Source: Clostridium sp. NkU-1 (GTDB taxonomy: Bacteria > Bacillota_A > Clostridia > Lachnospirales > Lachnospiraceae). From it: DNA of 64,000 nucleotides. Each line of letters begins with the position of its first letter. The first letter of the stretch is position 1. Shown here in pieces: positions 1-12,175 of this stretch. The translations under genes and the position numbers were made by a program. The DNA lies in the NCBI GenBank assembly GCA_001312405.1, contig BBDR01000002.1:451280-515279 (forward strand), read 5' to 3'. The notes beneath the pieces were generated by a model that was given only the letters and a program-made list of their open reading frames with translations, did no database searches and was not told the DNA's origin.

Positions 1-1
1 A

Positions 2-268
2 TGGCGCCAGATGCTGGCGGATATGTATGACTGCCATGTAAAGACCGTGGCCCAGACAGAAGGACCGGCCCTGGGAGCTGCCATTTTAGCCGGAGTGGGG
101 TGCGGAATCTTTAAGAGCGTGGAAGCTGCCTGTGACGCCCTGATCTCAGAGGATAAGTCTACAGGACCAGAGGAAAAACAGGCCGGCCTCTATAAGAAAT
201 ACCATCAGTTATATAAGGAACTGTATGAGGATTTAAAGGGCAGCTATAAGAAGCTTGCAGCTTTGTAA
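2..268 (+). CDS. xylB: Xylulokinase, C-terminal part (cut by window edge)
   Basis: FGGY-family sugar kinase that phosphorylates D-xylulose to xylulose-5-phosphate. Only the last 88 or so residues are present; the frame is open to the window edge. The WRQMLADMY segment followed by EGPALGAAILAGVG is the typical end of the C-terminal ATPase domain of xylulokinases. The gene sits 33 bases before the aldolase gene, so it is probably the promoter-proximal part of the same sugar operon. A related FGGY kinase (ribulokinase, L-fuculokinase) cannot be excluded from this fragment alone. Confidence 0.85.
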   Translation, partial: WRQMLADMYDCHVKTVAQTEGPALGAAILAGVGCGIFKSVEAACDALISEDKSTGPEEKQAGLYKKYHQLYKELYEDLKGSYKKLAAL

Positions 269-301
269 ATAACCACAAAGGAAAAACAGGAGGGTGAAGA
301 T

Positions 302-955
302 ATGCGTTTTTTTATTGATACGGCAAATGTAGAAGAAATAAGAATGGCCAATGAGATGGGAATTATCTGCGGCGTTACTACAAATCCTTCCCTGATTGCA
401 AAGGAAGGGCGTGATTTTAAGCAGGTGATCGGGGAAATCGCCTCTATTGTTGACGGACCCATCAGCGGAGAGGTGAAGGCCACCACCACTGATGCAGAAG
501 GCATGATAAGGGAAGGGCGGGAGATCGCTGCGATCCATCCGAATATGGTGGTGAAGATCCCTATGACGGTGGAAGGCTTAAAGGCAGTGAAGGTGCTGAC
601 TGAAGAGAACATCCCAACTAACGTTACCCTGGTGTTTTCCTCTGCCCAGGCGCTTTTGGCAGCAAGAGCGGGAGCTGCCTATGTTTCCCCATTTTTAGGA
701 CGTCTGGACGACATCTCCATGCCTGGGATCAATCTCATTGAAGACATTATGGAGATATTTCAGATACACAGGATCGAAACGGAGATTATTGCAGCCAGCG
801 TGCGCAATCCCATTCATGTGATCGACTGTGCAAGAGCAGGGGCAGATATTGCAACGGTACCGTATAAGGTGCTGGTTCAGATGACACAGCACCCGCTTAC
901 AGACCAGGGAATTGAAAAGTTCAAAAAGGACTATCTGGCTGTGTTCGGAGAATGA
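302..955 (+). CDS. fsa: Transaldolase-like / fructose-6-phosphate aldolase (TalC/FSA family)
   Basis: A 217-residue single-domain TIM barrel, the normal size for the small transaldolase/FSA subfamily. Family signatures are FIDTAN at the N-terminus, [11 protein letters not shown] at about 24-34 and the Schiff-base lysine in VVKIPMT (Lys85). These enzymes make or cleave sugar phosphates through a dihydroxyacetone Schiff base; family members are either true transaldolases or fructose-6-phosphate aldolases, and sequence reading does not separate the two. AGGAGG lies 12 bases before the ATG. It follows the kinase and precedes DUF4867 and an isomerase, consistent with pentose or deoxysugar catabolism. 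The frame is intact. Confidence 0.9.
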   Translation: MRFFIDTANVEEIRMANEMGIICGVTTNPSLIAKEGRDFKQVIGEIASIVDGPISGEVKATTTDAEGMIREGREIAAIHPNMVVKIPMTVEGLKAVKVLTEENIPTNVTLVFSSAQALLAARAGAAYVSPFLGRLDDISMPGINLIEDIMEIFQIHRIETEIIAASVRNPIHVIDCARAGADIATVPYKVLVQMTQHPLTDQGIEKFKKDYLAVFGE

Positions 956-973
956 AAAAGGAGAGGTAAAACC

Positions 974-1601
974 ATGGGATTATCAATAAAACCAGTGACA
1001 GATCCTGCCTTTCGTATGTATGGGAAAGTGGTTACAGGATATGATGCAGGGGAACTGTTGGAAAAAAATGAAGGAGACGCCCCTTCCGGAGGATGTGGTT
1101 TATGTCCCTTCCGCAGCGGAATTAGAGGAGCTGGCAGTTTCCAGGGAAATGGAAAAGAAGCTGTACGGCCAGCTGCCCATCCAGGTAGGCTACTGCAACG
1201 GCCACAATAAGAAGCTGAACGCAGTGGAATACCACAGAAATTCAGAGATCAATATTGCTGTGACGGATCTGGTCCTGATTTTAGGAAGGCAGCAGGACAT
1301 TGCCCCGGATTATACATACGATTCGAGTAAGATGGAAGCATTCCTCATTCCGGCAGGGACCGTAATTGAGGTTTATGCCACGACTCTTCATTACGCACCC
1401 TGCCATGTGGAGGAAGGCGGCTTCCAATGTGTGGTCATCCTGCCGAAGGATACCAATACGGAGCTGGAGCCTGCAGGGGAAGCAGCGAATGAGGAAGACA
1501 GACTATTATTTTCCAGGAATAAATGGCTTATTGGACATAAAGAGGGCGGACTTCCGGAACAGGCTTATATTGGCATATCAGGAGAAAATCTGTCTATTTG
1601 A
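974..1601 (+). CDS. DUF4867 family protein (frameshifted)
   Basis: Two overlapping frames give one protein of about 208 residues: an N-terminal piece from the ATG at 974 (MGLSIKPVTDPAFRMYG) and a long piece from about 1070 to 1601. They join at the run of seven A at 1061-1067; removing one A gives GELLEKMKETPLPEDVVYVPS. The body is cupin-like, with YHRNSEINIAVTDLVLILG and HYAPCHVEEGGFQCVVILP, and matches my memory of the DUF4867 family found beside sugar isomerases and kinases. The biochemical role is not established. GGAGAGG precedes the start. It lies between the aldolase and isomerase genes in one operon. Confidence 0.7.
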
Positions 1602-1677
1602 CAAATGCTTAACAATAAAATCAACAGGCATATTATGCCATGAAAAATGCCTGAACATTAACAGGAGGAGTCATAGA

Positions 1678-3156
1678 ATGAATAATATCCCAGAATTAAA
1701 GGTAGGAATTGTAGCGGTAAGCAGGGACTGTTTCCCGGAATCCTTATCAGTGAACAGAAGAAAAGCACTGGTGGAGGCATATAGCGCAAAGTATGATGCC
1801 GGAAATATTTACGAATGTCCTGTCTGTATCGTGGAAAGTGAAATCCATATGGTTCAGGCTTTGGAGGATGTGAAGAAAGCTGGCTGCGATGCACTGGTAG
1901 TCTATTTAGGAAACTTCGGACCTGAGATCTCAGAAACCCTTCTTGCAAAGCATTTTGACGGCCCGGTCATGTTTATTGCAGCAGCAGAGGAAAGCGGAGA
2001 TAACTTAACCCAGGGACGCGGGGATGCGTATTGCGGAATGTTAAATGCAAGCTATAATTTAAAGCTTAGAAATATTAAAGCATACATACCGGAATATCCG
2101 GTGGGAACAGCTGAGGAATGTGCCGACATGATCGAGGAATTCCTTCCCATTGCCAGAACCCTGGTAGGACTTTCCCAGTTAAAAATCATAAGCTTCGGCC
2201 CCCGCCCCTTAAACTTCCTGGCCTGCAATGCCCCGATCAAACAGCTGTATAACCTGGGCGTGGAGATTGAAGAAAACTCGGAACTGGATTTATTTGAGGC
2301 CTTTAATAAGCATGCAAACGATCCAAGGATTACTGATGTGGTAAAGGATATGGAAAAGGAGCTGGGAGAAGGAAACCAGAAGCCGGAAATTCTTCCAAAG
2401 CTTGCCCAGTATGAACTCACCCTTTTGGATTGGGTGGAGGCCCACAAGGGATACCGGAAATATGTAGCCATTGCAGGAAAATGCTGGCCTGCATTCCAGA
2501 CCCAGTTTGGCTGTGTTCCCTGTTATGTAAACAGCCGTCTGACAGGAATGGGCATCCCGGTTTCCTGTGAAGTGGATATTTACGGAGCTCTCAGCGAATT
2601 CATCGGAACCTGCATAAGCATGGACGCCGTAACCCTGCTTGACATTAATAACACGGTTCCTGCTGATATGTATGATGGAGATATTAAGGGGAAGTATGAT
2701 TATACCCACCAGGATACCTTTATGGGCTTCCATTGTGGAAATACATGCTCCAGAAAGCTTTCTTCCTGCTCTATGAAATACCAGATGATCATGGCAAGAG
2801 CGCTCCCAGAGGAGGTTACTCAGGGAACACTTGAGGGCGATATTGCTCCTGGTGATATTACATTCTTCCGCCTTCAGAGCACTGCAGACAATTTGCTCCG
2901 TGCATACGTTGCCCAGGGAGAGGTGCTTCCCGTAGCCACCCGTTCCTTTGGTTCCATCGGAGTTTTCGCCATTCCGGAAATGGGCAGGTTTTACCGCCAT
3001 GTGCTGATCGAAAAGAACTTCCCTCATCATGGAGCAGTTGCTTTCGGACATTACGGAAAGGCCATATTTGAAGTGTTTAAGTACCTTGGGGTAGAAGAGA
3101 TTGGATTTAACCAGCCAAAGGGGATGCTTTATAAAACAGAAAATCCATTTGGTTAA
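1678..3156 (+). CDS. L-fucose/arabinose isomerase-family protein
   Basis: A 492-residue intact protein with the start set by AGGAGG at 1663-1668, ten bases before the ATG. It has the overall layout of the L-fucose isomerase-like superfamily: an N-terminal Rossmann-like part (LKVGIVAVSRDCFPESLS, DALVVYLGNFGPEIS), a central domain and a C-terminal region with HCGNTC, TFFRLQST and HHGAVAFGHYGKA, which carries likely metal-ligand residues. Members interconvert ketoses and aldoses. The exact sugar is not readable. As the last gene after xylulokinase, aldolase and DUF4867, it is likely the isomerase step that feeds the kinase. Confidence 0.8.
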   Translation: MNNIPELKVGIVAVSRDCFPESLSVNRRKALVEAYSAKYDAGNIYECPVCIVESEIHMVQALEDVKKAGCDALVVYLGNFGPEISETLLAKHFDGPVMFIAAAEESGDNLTQGRGDAYCGMLNASYNLKLRNIKAYIPEYPVGTAEECADMIEEFLPIARTLVGLSQLKIISFGPRPLNFLACNAPIKQLYNLGVEIEENSELDLFEAFNKHANDPRITDVVKDMEKELGEGNQKPEILPKLAQYELTLLDWVEAHKGYRKYVAIAGKCWPAFQTQFGCVPCYVNSRLTGMGIPVSCEVDIYGALSEFIGTCISMDAVTLLDINNTVPADMYDGDIKGKYDYTHQDTFMGFHCGNTCSRKLSSCSMKYQMIMARALPEEVTQGTLEGDIAPGDITFFRLQSTADNLLRAYVAQGEVLPVATRSFGSIGVFAIPEMGRFYRHVLIEKNFPHHGAVAFGHYGKAIFEVFKYLGVEEIGFNQPKGMLYKTENPFG

Positions 3157-3242
3157 AAAGCGCTTTGAGACTTAGCTGACGCCCAATAAGGATGTATCAA
3201 GAAGCATTCAGATTGGGAAGTCGGCAAGCGGAATGTGACAAC

Positions 3243-3284
3243 AAAAGGCGGACTATCGGCGTAAAGCTGATAGTCCGCCTTTTA
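3243..3284 (+). terminator. Strong, probably bidirectional terminator
   Basis: A perfect 15-bp stem AAAAGGCGGACTATC (3243-3257) pairs with GATAGTCCGCCTTTT (3269-3283) around an 11-base loop. The A-run before and T-run after it suit termination from both sides: the sugar operon from the left and the CPBP gene from the right. Confidence 0.85.
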
Positions 3285-3350
3285 AGCTGAGAGGAGCAGG
3301 GCGAAGCCATGACACGTGCAACAGGTTTTCCAAAGAGATAACCTAAATAC

Positions 3351-4152
3351 TTATACGATTTGCCTGCTCTTTTTGCCATATATCACAACGGTTACAATTG
3401 AAACAAGAACCATCACAGCGTTTGCGACAATTGTTCCCTCCCAAGTCATAGTCATGGTGCCAAAGATGGGGGATGCCGCATTGAACATGGTGTGGAATAA
3501 TACGCACATAAACACACCGCCTTTTCCTGATATTTTGTAGATTGCCCCATTGAAAAACCGAAACGCCATGAGTTGAACTGCAAACATCCAAAAGTTAATG
3601 AGTCCCTCTCCGTGATTCGTCCCCGGAATGAAGAAGAGAGGAATATGCCATAAAATCCAAATGCTTCCAACAAATACAGAAGACAAAACAAAGCCATATT
3701 TTTTGTCAAGCTCAGGCTGCAATATGTACATCCAGCCAGATTCCTCCAAGCCACCGATAATAAGATTACCAGGCAGGGAAAGGAAGAACGTATAAAATGG
3801 AAGCACCATTTCCGTGCGGCCTGAAACTGCAATATGTATCAAAAAATACAGTGCAAGCCCTGCAGCAACGAACAAATAGAGAGAGATGTTATTTTTGGCG
3901 TAAAAAAACAGTTTTCAACCATTCCTTAAAATCTGCTATTTTGTTATTTTTCTTCAGAACGATATAGGAAGCAATAGCGGGCGACAAAATATAGATTGCA
4001 AAAGGAATATTCATTGCGAATTGCTGTAACGAGTAAGCCCAATTGTGAACTGAATATCCGAATTGCCCAAGGGCAATCAAAGCTCCTGACACAAGATAGG
4101 CTATGGAAAATGTCAGCCCCGTAAATTGTACTATGATTTTTTTGTCTGTCAT
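3351..4152 (-). CDS. CPBP (Abi) family intramembrane metalloprotease, frameshifted
   Basis: Membrane protein of the CPBP/Abi family, relatives of the eukaryotic CAAX prenyl protease. The N-terminal piece runs 4152 to 3889 and the rest 3875 to 3351; they join at the A-run near 3901-3907. The family motifs are all in the second piece: EESGWMYILQP (paired glutamates), WILWHIPLFF and LFHTMFNA (histidines). Several hydrophobic helices are evident. GAGGTGA precedes the ATG on the minus strand. The substrate is unknown. It stands alone, convergent with the sugar operon. Confidence 0.8.
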
Positions 4153-4800
4153 GATTTCTTCACCTCACATTTTGAAGTATACATTAAATTTTAACATCTT
4201 TAACTTTTATCACCTAATGTTTGCTTTCTGCCATCTTAAAGTTATTACCCGCAAATCCTTTCGCTTCTCCCGTATCGTCAAGGCCGCATTCATAGCTGTA
4301 ATGCGCCTTTCCACGGTTCGGTTTTCTTTCTGCCCCATTATACCATATCTTTCCACTAGCGTGGAAATTTTTCACTTTCAGCTCGTTTTCCAACCTTGTG
4401 GATATACGGGAGGGGCGGGTATAGCAGGTGGAAATCCATTACAACTGTGTTGGTGTAATTGAAATGCCGGGCATAAAAGAAACAAACAGCAAAACGCATA
4501 GCCAAAACTGACTATGCCGTATGCTGTACAAATACTTTTTTATTGAGGGAGTGCCTTACGGGAATCCTTCCTTCTTTTTCGTGTTTTTAACCGAATCAAG
4601 TAAGTCCCCCGCTTCAAATGTGAAAATCATTAAGTGGTGGTGGGACTTGCTTGTGTCAGGTGGAGTGTCATCATCTTGCCGCTTCGCGACAAGAAGCAAG
4701 AGCTTCGCCTGACAAGCAGCGGCAGCTGCTATTTGGTTATGCCCGGTGGAGCGGGGCATGCTGTGAGCAAGTAGGGTCGCGAATTGCGAATATCCGCTTG
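4153..4800. other. 650-base region without a clear gene; orphan palindromic promoter
   Basis: No convincing coding region. On the minus strand there is a TATAAT at 4337-4342 with the perfect 7-bp palindrome TTTCCAC-tagc-GTGGAAA (4350-4367) over its -35 position, reading into a 41-codon open frame that ends near 4213 and matches nothing I know. A second weak hairpin (GCATAG/CTATGC) is near 4496-4517. The 16-mer ATTGCGAATATCCGCT at 4783-4798 recurs with one change at 18404-18419. The region may be mobile-element debris. Confidence 0.35.
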
Positions 4801-4802
4801 AT

Positions 4803-5471
4803 TTAGATAATTCCCTTCATAACCAGGACAGCCAGAATACAGGTTATTAAGATGATCCCTGCAGCAAGGGTCATGCCAAGATTGAACGTCCGCTTTTTTG
4901 GTGCATCCGTTGAAACCGGGATCATGAGATTGGATTTTCTCAACGTGTTGACTAACGGCTTATAGATAAGAAGAGTCAGGGCCGTGTTGATTCCTCCCTT
5001 TAAAATGTTAAAGGGGACGAATGCAGGGAGTAGAAGCTTTACCACGGCATCCCTTGGATATCCCATATAAATTGGGGTGATAAGGTAGTTCCACAAAACC
5101 ATGACCAGAGTCATGAGTAAGGTACCTGCCACCATGCCAAGGAATGCACCTGAAAGGGAATGGCGTTTCTTATAGAGGTAAGCTGCCGGACAGACAAATG
5201 CAACCGTAGAAAGAACGTTCATGATCAGTCCGATGATTCCGGTGCTGCTGATGGTGAACATCTCCACAAAAGACACGATGACGGAGATCAGTGCTGCTGA
5301 CATTGGCCCGAATAAGAAACCGCCGGTAAGGATAATAACATCCTTTGGCTCATACTCCAGGAAAGGCAGCATGGGGATCAGAGGAATCCGGATCGCCACA
5401 ACGGCTACAAAGGCCAGTGCACAAAGCATGGCCATGAGGGTGAGTTTACTTGTTTGCTTTGTCATATTCAT
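4803..5471 (-). CDS. ribU: Riboflavin ECF transporter S component RibU
   Basis: A 222-residue membrane protein with about six hydrophobic segments. This is the substrate-binding S subunit that captures riboflavin and works with the shared EcfA/A'/T energy module encoded elsewhere. The family signature is clear: LEYEPKDVIILTGGFLFGP near the first third and YLITPIYMGYPRDAV in the middle. AGGAGG sits seven bases before the chosen ATG (5471); a second in-frame ATG lies two codons downstream. An FMN riboswitch and a terminator hairpin lie directly upstream, which strongly supports a flavin substrate. The frame is intact. Confidence 0.92.
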   Translation of the reverse strand: MNMTKQTSKLTLMAMLCALAFVAVVAIRIPLIPMLPFLEYEPKDVIILTGGFLFGPMSAALISVIVSFVEMFTISSTGIIGLIMNVLSTVAFVCPAAYLYKKRHSLSGAFLGMVAGTLLMTLVMVLWNYLITPIYMGYPRDAVVKLLLPAFVPFNILKGGINTALTLLIYKPLVNTLRKSNLMIPVSTDAPKKRTFNLGMTLAAGIILITCILAVLVMKGII

Positions 5472-5495
5472 GGTAAAGCCTCCTGAAAAATAAGT

Positions 5496-5524
5496 AACAC
5501 CTGAAAGTATGCCTTTCAGGTGTT
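5496..5524 (-). terminator. Expression-platform hairpin between FMN riboswitch and ribU
   Basis: A 12-bp perfect stem (AACACCTGAAAG with CTTTCAGGTGTT, loop 5508-5512) followed on the minus strand by ACTTATTTTT. It lies between the riboswitch and the ribU ribosome site, so it probably forms when FMN is bound and stops transcription. The short T-run leaves room for a translational mechanism. Confidence 0.65.
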
Positions 5525-5556
5525 AAAAATAGACAGGTGTATTATCACTATTTAAC

Positions 5557-5669
5557 ACATCTTCTTTCATCCAGACTATACTGTCGGTATTGGAATTACA
5601 CCAATTCTGCACAATTTGCGCTCGCGGACTTTACCGCCGGTCGGGAATTTCACCCTGCCCTGAAGACAA
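5557..5669 (-). promoter_or_regulatory. FMN riboswitch (RFN element)
   Basis: Read on the minus strand the segment carries the conserved RFN core: GTCTTCAGGGCAGGGTGAAA, then TTCCCGACCGGCGGTAAA, then GTCCGCGAGCG, with a closing P1 strand GAAGAT near 5560. These blocks are diagnostic of the FMN aptamer. It lies upstream of ribU and should lower transporter expression when FMN is plentiful. Confidence 0.95.
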
Positions 5670-5765
5670 CTATATTCAAATGTTCTTGAATTATTATAAC
5701 ATTTTAAAAAATAAATGCAATATGTTGTTGCAATTTTTTTAATTCTTTGCTATAATATCGGACAT

Positions 5766-5911
<146 letters not shown>

Positions 5912-6129
5912 TCAAGGAAAGCGTTAAATAAAATTGTTTAATGCGAGAGACATTGATTTTTCCATTATAAAAGGATACAAATGTTGTGTTTATAAATTTG
6001 TTTTTGTTTGGCCCATATAATCAGCACATTTAAAAATTCAGTATATGAGAAAAAAAACTTTTGGACACTGAATAAGCGTGTATGGGAATATATAGGGGGT
6101 ATAGTCTCTTTGCTTCAGGAAAAGTCCAT

Positions 6130-6575
6130 ACTTGCAAATATAACCAAGAGCCGGCCCAATCACGGCTCCGATACTCATTGCCGCACCCAACTGCCCTATA
6201 TTCTTGCTCCGCTCTTCATTTGAAACAGAATCTCCTACATATGCCATTGCCGCTGCTGCTGCTGCGGACGAAAGAATTCCAGACAGCCCCCGGGCGATAA
6301 AAAGTGTTTCGATTGAAGATGCTAAACCAAATAGAAATAAACTGACTGCGTATCCCAGCATACCGATGCTTAAAACCGGCTTTCTGCCGATTCGATCTGA
6401 TAAAGCGCCCCAGAATGGGGCGCAGATTGTCTGCATCAATGCATAAATGGCTGTCAGCCATCCCAGCTCCTTACCACCGGCACCAAAACTTTCCATATAG
6501 TAAGGCATGACTGGCAGAACCAAGCTATAGCCAAGCGATACAACAAAGTTTACCAAATAAAGAATGAGGATGGAT

Positions 6576-6586
<11 letters not shown>
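6130..6586 (-). pseudogene. MFS drug-efflux transporter, N-terminal half only
   Basis: About 150 residues of a 12-helix major facilitator: four to five hydrophobic helices, the loop 2-3 motif GALSDRIGRKP and the ARGLSGILSSAAAAAAMAYVGD segment seen in TetA-like and multidrug pumps. Homology stops after IGPALGY near 6130; the remaining codons to 6038 read as non-coding sequence. The gene starts inside the end of the phosphotransferase gene (11-base overlap), so it was the last gene of that operon. Its missing half faces tRNA-Ala, suggesting that a rearrangement at the tRNA removed it. Confidence 0.8.
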
Positions 6587-9152
<2,566 letters not shown>

Positions 9153-9167
9153 ATCAGATACCTCCTT

Positions 9168-9762
9168 TTAAAGAGTGATTCCGTGTAAAAAGATATTGAC
9201 TGTTTCATTGAGCATTTCTTCCATGCTATGAGATGAACGGGATGTATATGTAATAGAAAGCATTGAATTAATCAGCAGCCGTGATGCCAGTTCCGCATCC
9301 GTCACCCGAAATAATCTATCCTTAATTCCTTGTTCAATCACCGACTGTACAATATTCTGATAAGTATGTCGTACTTTTTTAATCCGCTCCTGATAATCCT
9401 CATCCAGAAAATAAGCTTTTGTCGCCAGCCACATAAATAAAATGTTATTTTCTTTTGAATAAGCAAGATTAATCTTCATAATTTCCTTTAGGGATTGCTC
9501 CGGGGGAAGATTCGCATTGATAATCTTTTGTACCGTTGTGATTGCATTATTAACTTGAACTTCAATCGCATATACGACAATTTCATCTTTTGATTGAAAA
9601 AAAATCATAAAGACTTGATTTCCCTAACCCTGCCAGATCGGCAATTTCTCTCATTGATGTTTTTTCGATTCCCTTAACCTGAAAGAGCTTCAGCGCTACT
9701 TTCATGATGTCAAGGCGGCGTTCCGTCTGTTGTTCTGATGTTAGTATAAATCCCTTTGGCAT
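9168..9762 (-). CDS. TetR/AcrR-family repressor, frameshifted
   Basis: The N-terminal helix-turn-helix (RLDIMKVALKLFQVKGIEKTS, then REIADLAGLGKSSLYDFF) and a C-terminal ligand domain of about 140 residues are split by a run of eight A near 9597-9604; joined length is about 197. The start at 9762 (MPKGF) is chosen because GGAGGT lies seven bases upstream. It is the first gene of the operon with the phosphotransferase and MFS pump and is preceded by a promoter with a palindrome in its spacer, so it probably represses its own operon until a drug-like ligand binds. Confidence 0.82.
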
Positions 9763-9805
9763 AAATAGCACCTCCAGTAGCGACTAGCATTCGCTTCTCG
9801 GTTTA

Positions 9806-9834
9806 ATTATAAGTGACCGTCGGTCGGTTGTCAA
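9806..9834 (-). promoter_or_regulatory. Consensus sigma-A promoter with TetR-type operator in the spacer
   Basis: On the minus strand TTGACA (9834-9829), a 17-base spacer and TATAAT (9811-9806) form a perfect promoter. The spacer contains GACCGTCGGTC (9815-9825), an inverted repeat around its central base, next to a further CGGTCGG. A repressor bound there would block polymerase. The TetR gene starts 44 bases downstream. Confidence 0.8.
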
Positions 9835-9951
9835 TAGAGGTATATTCTGAAATTAGCTTCGGTGTGAGGATTTTAGATATTGTGGATAACTCGTTTTTTT
9901 ACGCAGACTACCCCCTTCTATGCCATTTTCCGTTTTTTTCGGTTTATGATA

Positions 9952-10167
9952 CAATCTGCAGAGGTGCTTTTTTTCCCCTTTTTCTATTTTCGCCTTTGTC
10001 ATCCCCATATAAACAAGGAATGTCACAGTCAGGAATATCTTCATTTTCTTCAGTCCACGGATTGTGTGGTTCTCAAACTTGTAGTCCCTGTCCAGACGGC
10101 TTCTCTGATTATACAGCCGTTTCCATTTATGGCTCTGCTCGATACCGGCGTGAATTACAACGAGTTG
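9952..10167 (-). pseudogene. Transposase C-terminal remnant
   Basis: A minus-strand frame contains KWKRLYNQRSRLDRDYKFEN, then IRGLKKMKIFLTVTF and a lysine-rich tail. This is the pattern of the C-terminal catalytic part (R-x-x-x-E/D-R-D-F/Y-x-F) of IS4/IS1182-like transposases. No upstream catalytic domain or terminal repeats are visible. I cannot assign the IS family. Confidence 0.45.
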
Positions 10168-10424
10168 AAATTTCAAAAGGGTTTCAAATAAAAATTGTGT
10201 ATTCGAAGCAGCTATAGGAACTGCTTGATATACTTGGATAGAAGACATTATTTTATGTAGTAAACTATCTACAGATGAATTATATATCCTACATATAAAA
10301 ACTTGTTTTTGGGGGTGTACACCGACATATGCTGTTAGAATATAAATAGTACAAACCAAAATCAGAAGTTCCAAATAGATTATTATATATTAAAATATAA
10401 GTATGTTTAAGGAGGAACTTTTCA

Positions 10425-10495
10425 TTGGCTAATCATCATGACAAACAATTTAAACTGGATGCCATTCACTACCAAGACCATAAAGACCTGGGGTA
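10425..10495 (+). pseudogene. IS3-family transposase OrfA, first 23 codons
   Basis: A TTG start with AAGGAGG nine bases upstream begins ANHHDKQFKLDAIHYQDHKD, the typical N-terminus of an IS3-type OrfA helix-turn-helix protein. The similarity stops near 10495, where a LacI-type fragment begins, so the element was cut by a deletion or recombination. Confidence 0.5.
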
Positions 10496-10498
10496 CGT

Positions 10499-10957
10499 GG
10501 AGGTGCAGAAAATCTTGGTATTGGTTATAGTACAGGTTTTGAGAATGCCCAAGGCTATAAGGATGCCCTTCAGGATGCCTGGAGAGAAGGGGGAACCCGT
10601 TATCTTCAGGAGGAAATTAAGTCTGCCGAGGTTTTCGAAATACTGAAACAGGTTGTGGATCTAAGTAAAAAAACCCTGATTTATGTAGCTGCCCCAGGGC
10701 TGTTTCAGGTAGTATATCAGGCTGTCCGCAATTATCCGGATTATATGTCACTGTTTCCTGGAACATTAGGACTTATCGGTTTTGATGACCAGGGCTGGAC
10801 TAGGATGACGACCCCCACAGTCTCGGCTATTATCACTCCCGCTTATGAGGTGGGGGTAAGAGCAATGGAAGAGCTTATAGATTTGTTGGAAGGCAGGCGG
10901 GTAGAAGGCGAGGTTATATTTAAGAATATCGTGAAGTGGAGAGAAACGACCTTGTAA
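10499..10957 (+). pseudogene. LacI-family regulator, C-terminal sugar-binding fragment
   Basis: An open frame of about 150 codons ends at 10957 and matches the second half of a periplasmic-binding-protein-like LacI effector domain: GFENAQGYKDALQDAW, then LGLIGFDDQGWTRMTTPTVS and an AYEVGVRAMEELIDLLEG tail. The DNA-binding domain is missing, and the fragment is fused to an IS3 OrfA start. It is non-functional debris; its presence shows past recombination here. Confidence 0.7.
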
Positions 10958-11117
10958 AACGATCTGGTTAGCAGTTGTTTGTTTACTTGGAGGAAACACC
11001 CAGGTCTTAAAGGATGTCAGTGTTTTTCTTGACAACTGTATGCGCTGGCTGTACAGGACTATCCTATCAGACAAATTGGTCTGAGGATGAGCGGAATGAG
11101 TTGCATATCAAATATAG

Positions 11118-11148
11118 AGGCGCTATCTTAATAAAAGAGATAGCGCCT
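11118..11148 (-). terminator. Terminator-like hairpin after the reductase operon
   Basis: An 11-bp stem AGGCGCTATCT/AGATAGCGCCT (11118-11128 and 11138-11148) with a 9-base loop, 37 bases beyond the stop of the minus-strand reductase. The T-run on the minus strand is weak. Confidence 0.5.
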
Positions 11149-11184
11149 TAGATTGCTCTGAAAATAGATTTAAAACAGTGCAGA

Positions 11185-12142
11185 TTAACAAGTTGCGCCG
11201 CCTGCTAAGTGAAGCTTAGCATCTAAGATTTCCTGCTTGCGGTCTAGTAAATCATTTGCGTATAACTTAGTTTGAACATTTTCAAAACCAATACGAGAAA
11301 TCGTATCGGATAAACGTTCTCCGGTTTGCCCTTGTTCTCTATAGAGAAGAATTGTTTTTTTTCAATGATTGCTAAAGCTTCCTCTTTGCTGGTGAATACA
11401 CGATCAAGAGAAATTCCGCGTGCTACTTTTTTTACCCCATCTGCCACCTATGTAAATCTTGTATCCGTTTATGCCGTCTTCGATGCAATCAAAATGACAT
11501 TTACCGACGCAACGGCCACAGTTATTACAGACATCTTTATCAATCGTAGGAACACCATCTACTAACGTTGCAGCAGCCATAGGACAGGATTCTACAACAG
11601 AACATTTTTTTACAAGCATTACAATTATCTTCATCATAGTTAGGAATTAATTGACCGATAATGCCTAAGTCGTTTAAGTCTGGCTTTACACAGTTATTAG
11701 GGCAGCCACCCACAGCAATTTTAAATTTATGAGGTAATTTTACGTTTGCGTAGCCATTATAGAAACGTTCGTGAATTTCTTCTGAAAGTTCAAATGTGTC
11801 AATAAGGCCATATTGGCAAGTGGTTCCTTTGCAGGATACAACCGGACGTACTTTTGAACCGGTACCGCCGGTAACAAGTCCTTCCTTTGCAATATATTCA
11901 CGAAATTTCTCGATGTTATCGTAATGGACGCCTTGGCATTCAAGTGTTAATCTTGTTGTCATAGTAACGATACCGTTACCATAAATTTCTGATGCTTCAG
12001 ATAAGCATTTGTTCTGAGCTGCAGTAATCTTACCATTTACAGTAATAATTCTTGCTGAAAAGTTATCAGTTCCCTTGTTTCTAAGAAACCCAAGGGCCTT
12101 TACTCTTTTTTCATCTTCTGCAGTTACTTTTAATTGTGTCAT
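11185..12142 (-). CDS. Siroheme/4Fe-4S sulfite-nitrite reductase family protein, frameshifted
   Basis: Reassembled length is about 318 residues, spanning from MTQLKVTAEDEKRVKALGF to LHLAGGATC. It contains a ferredoxin-like reductase half-domain, siroheme-cluster cysteines (CKGTTC and GGCPNNCVKP), an inserted 4Fe-4S ferredoxin motif (CNNCGRCVGKC) and GGRWGKK, typical of small anaerobic sulfite reductase subunits (AsrC or F420-type relatives). Breaks are at T-runs near 11607, 11427 and 11355. It would reduce sulfite or a related oxyanion in the cytoplasm; the electron donor is not shown. It lies 33 bases after the CoA-disulfide reductase gene in the same direction, suggesting a joint sulfur role. 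Confidence 0.78.
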
Positions 12143-12175
12143 GTTTTTCCCTCCATAAAATTAGTTGACTTCTAT

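Noticed and set aside
9853..10374. A full 173-residue minus-strand gene
   Set aside because: Only about 72 residues in its middle look like transposase; the ends have no coding character and no ribosome site.
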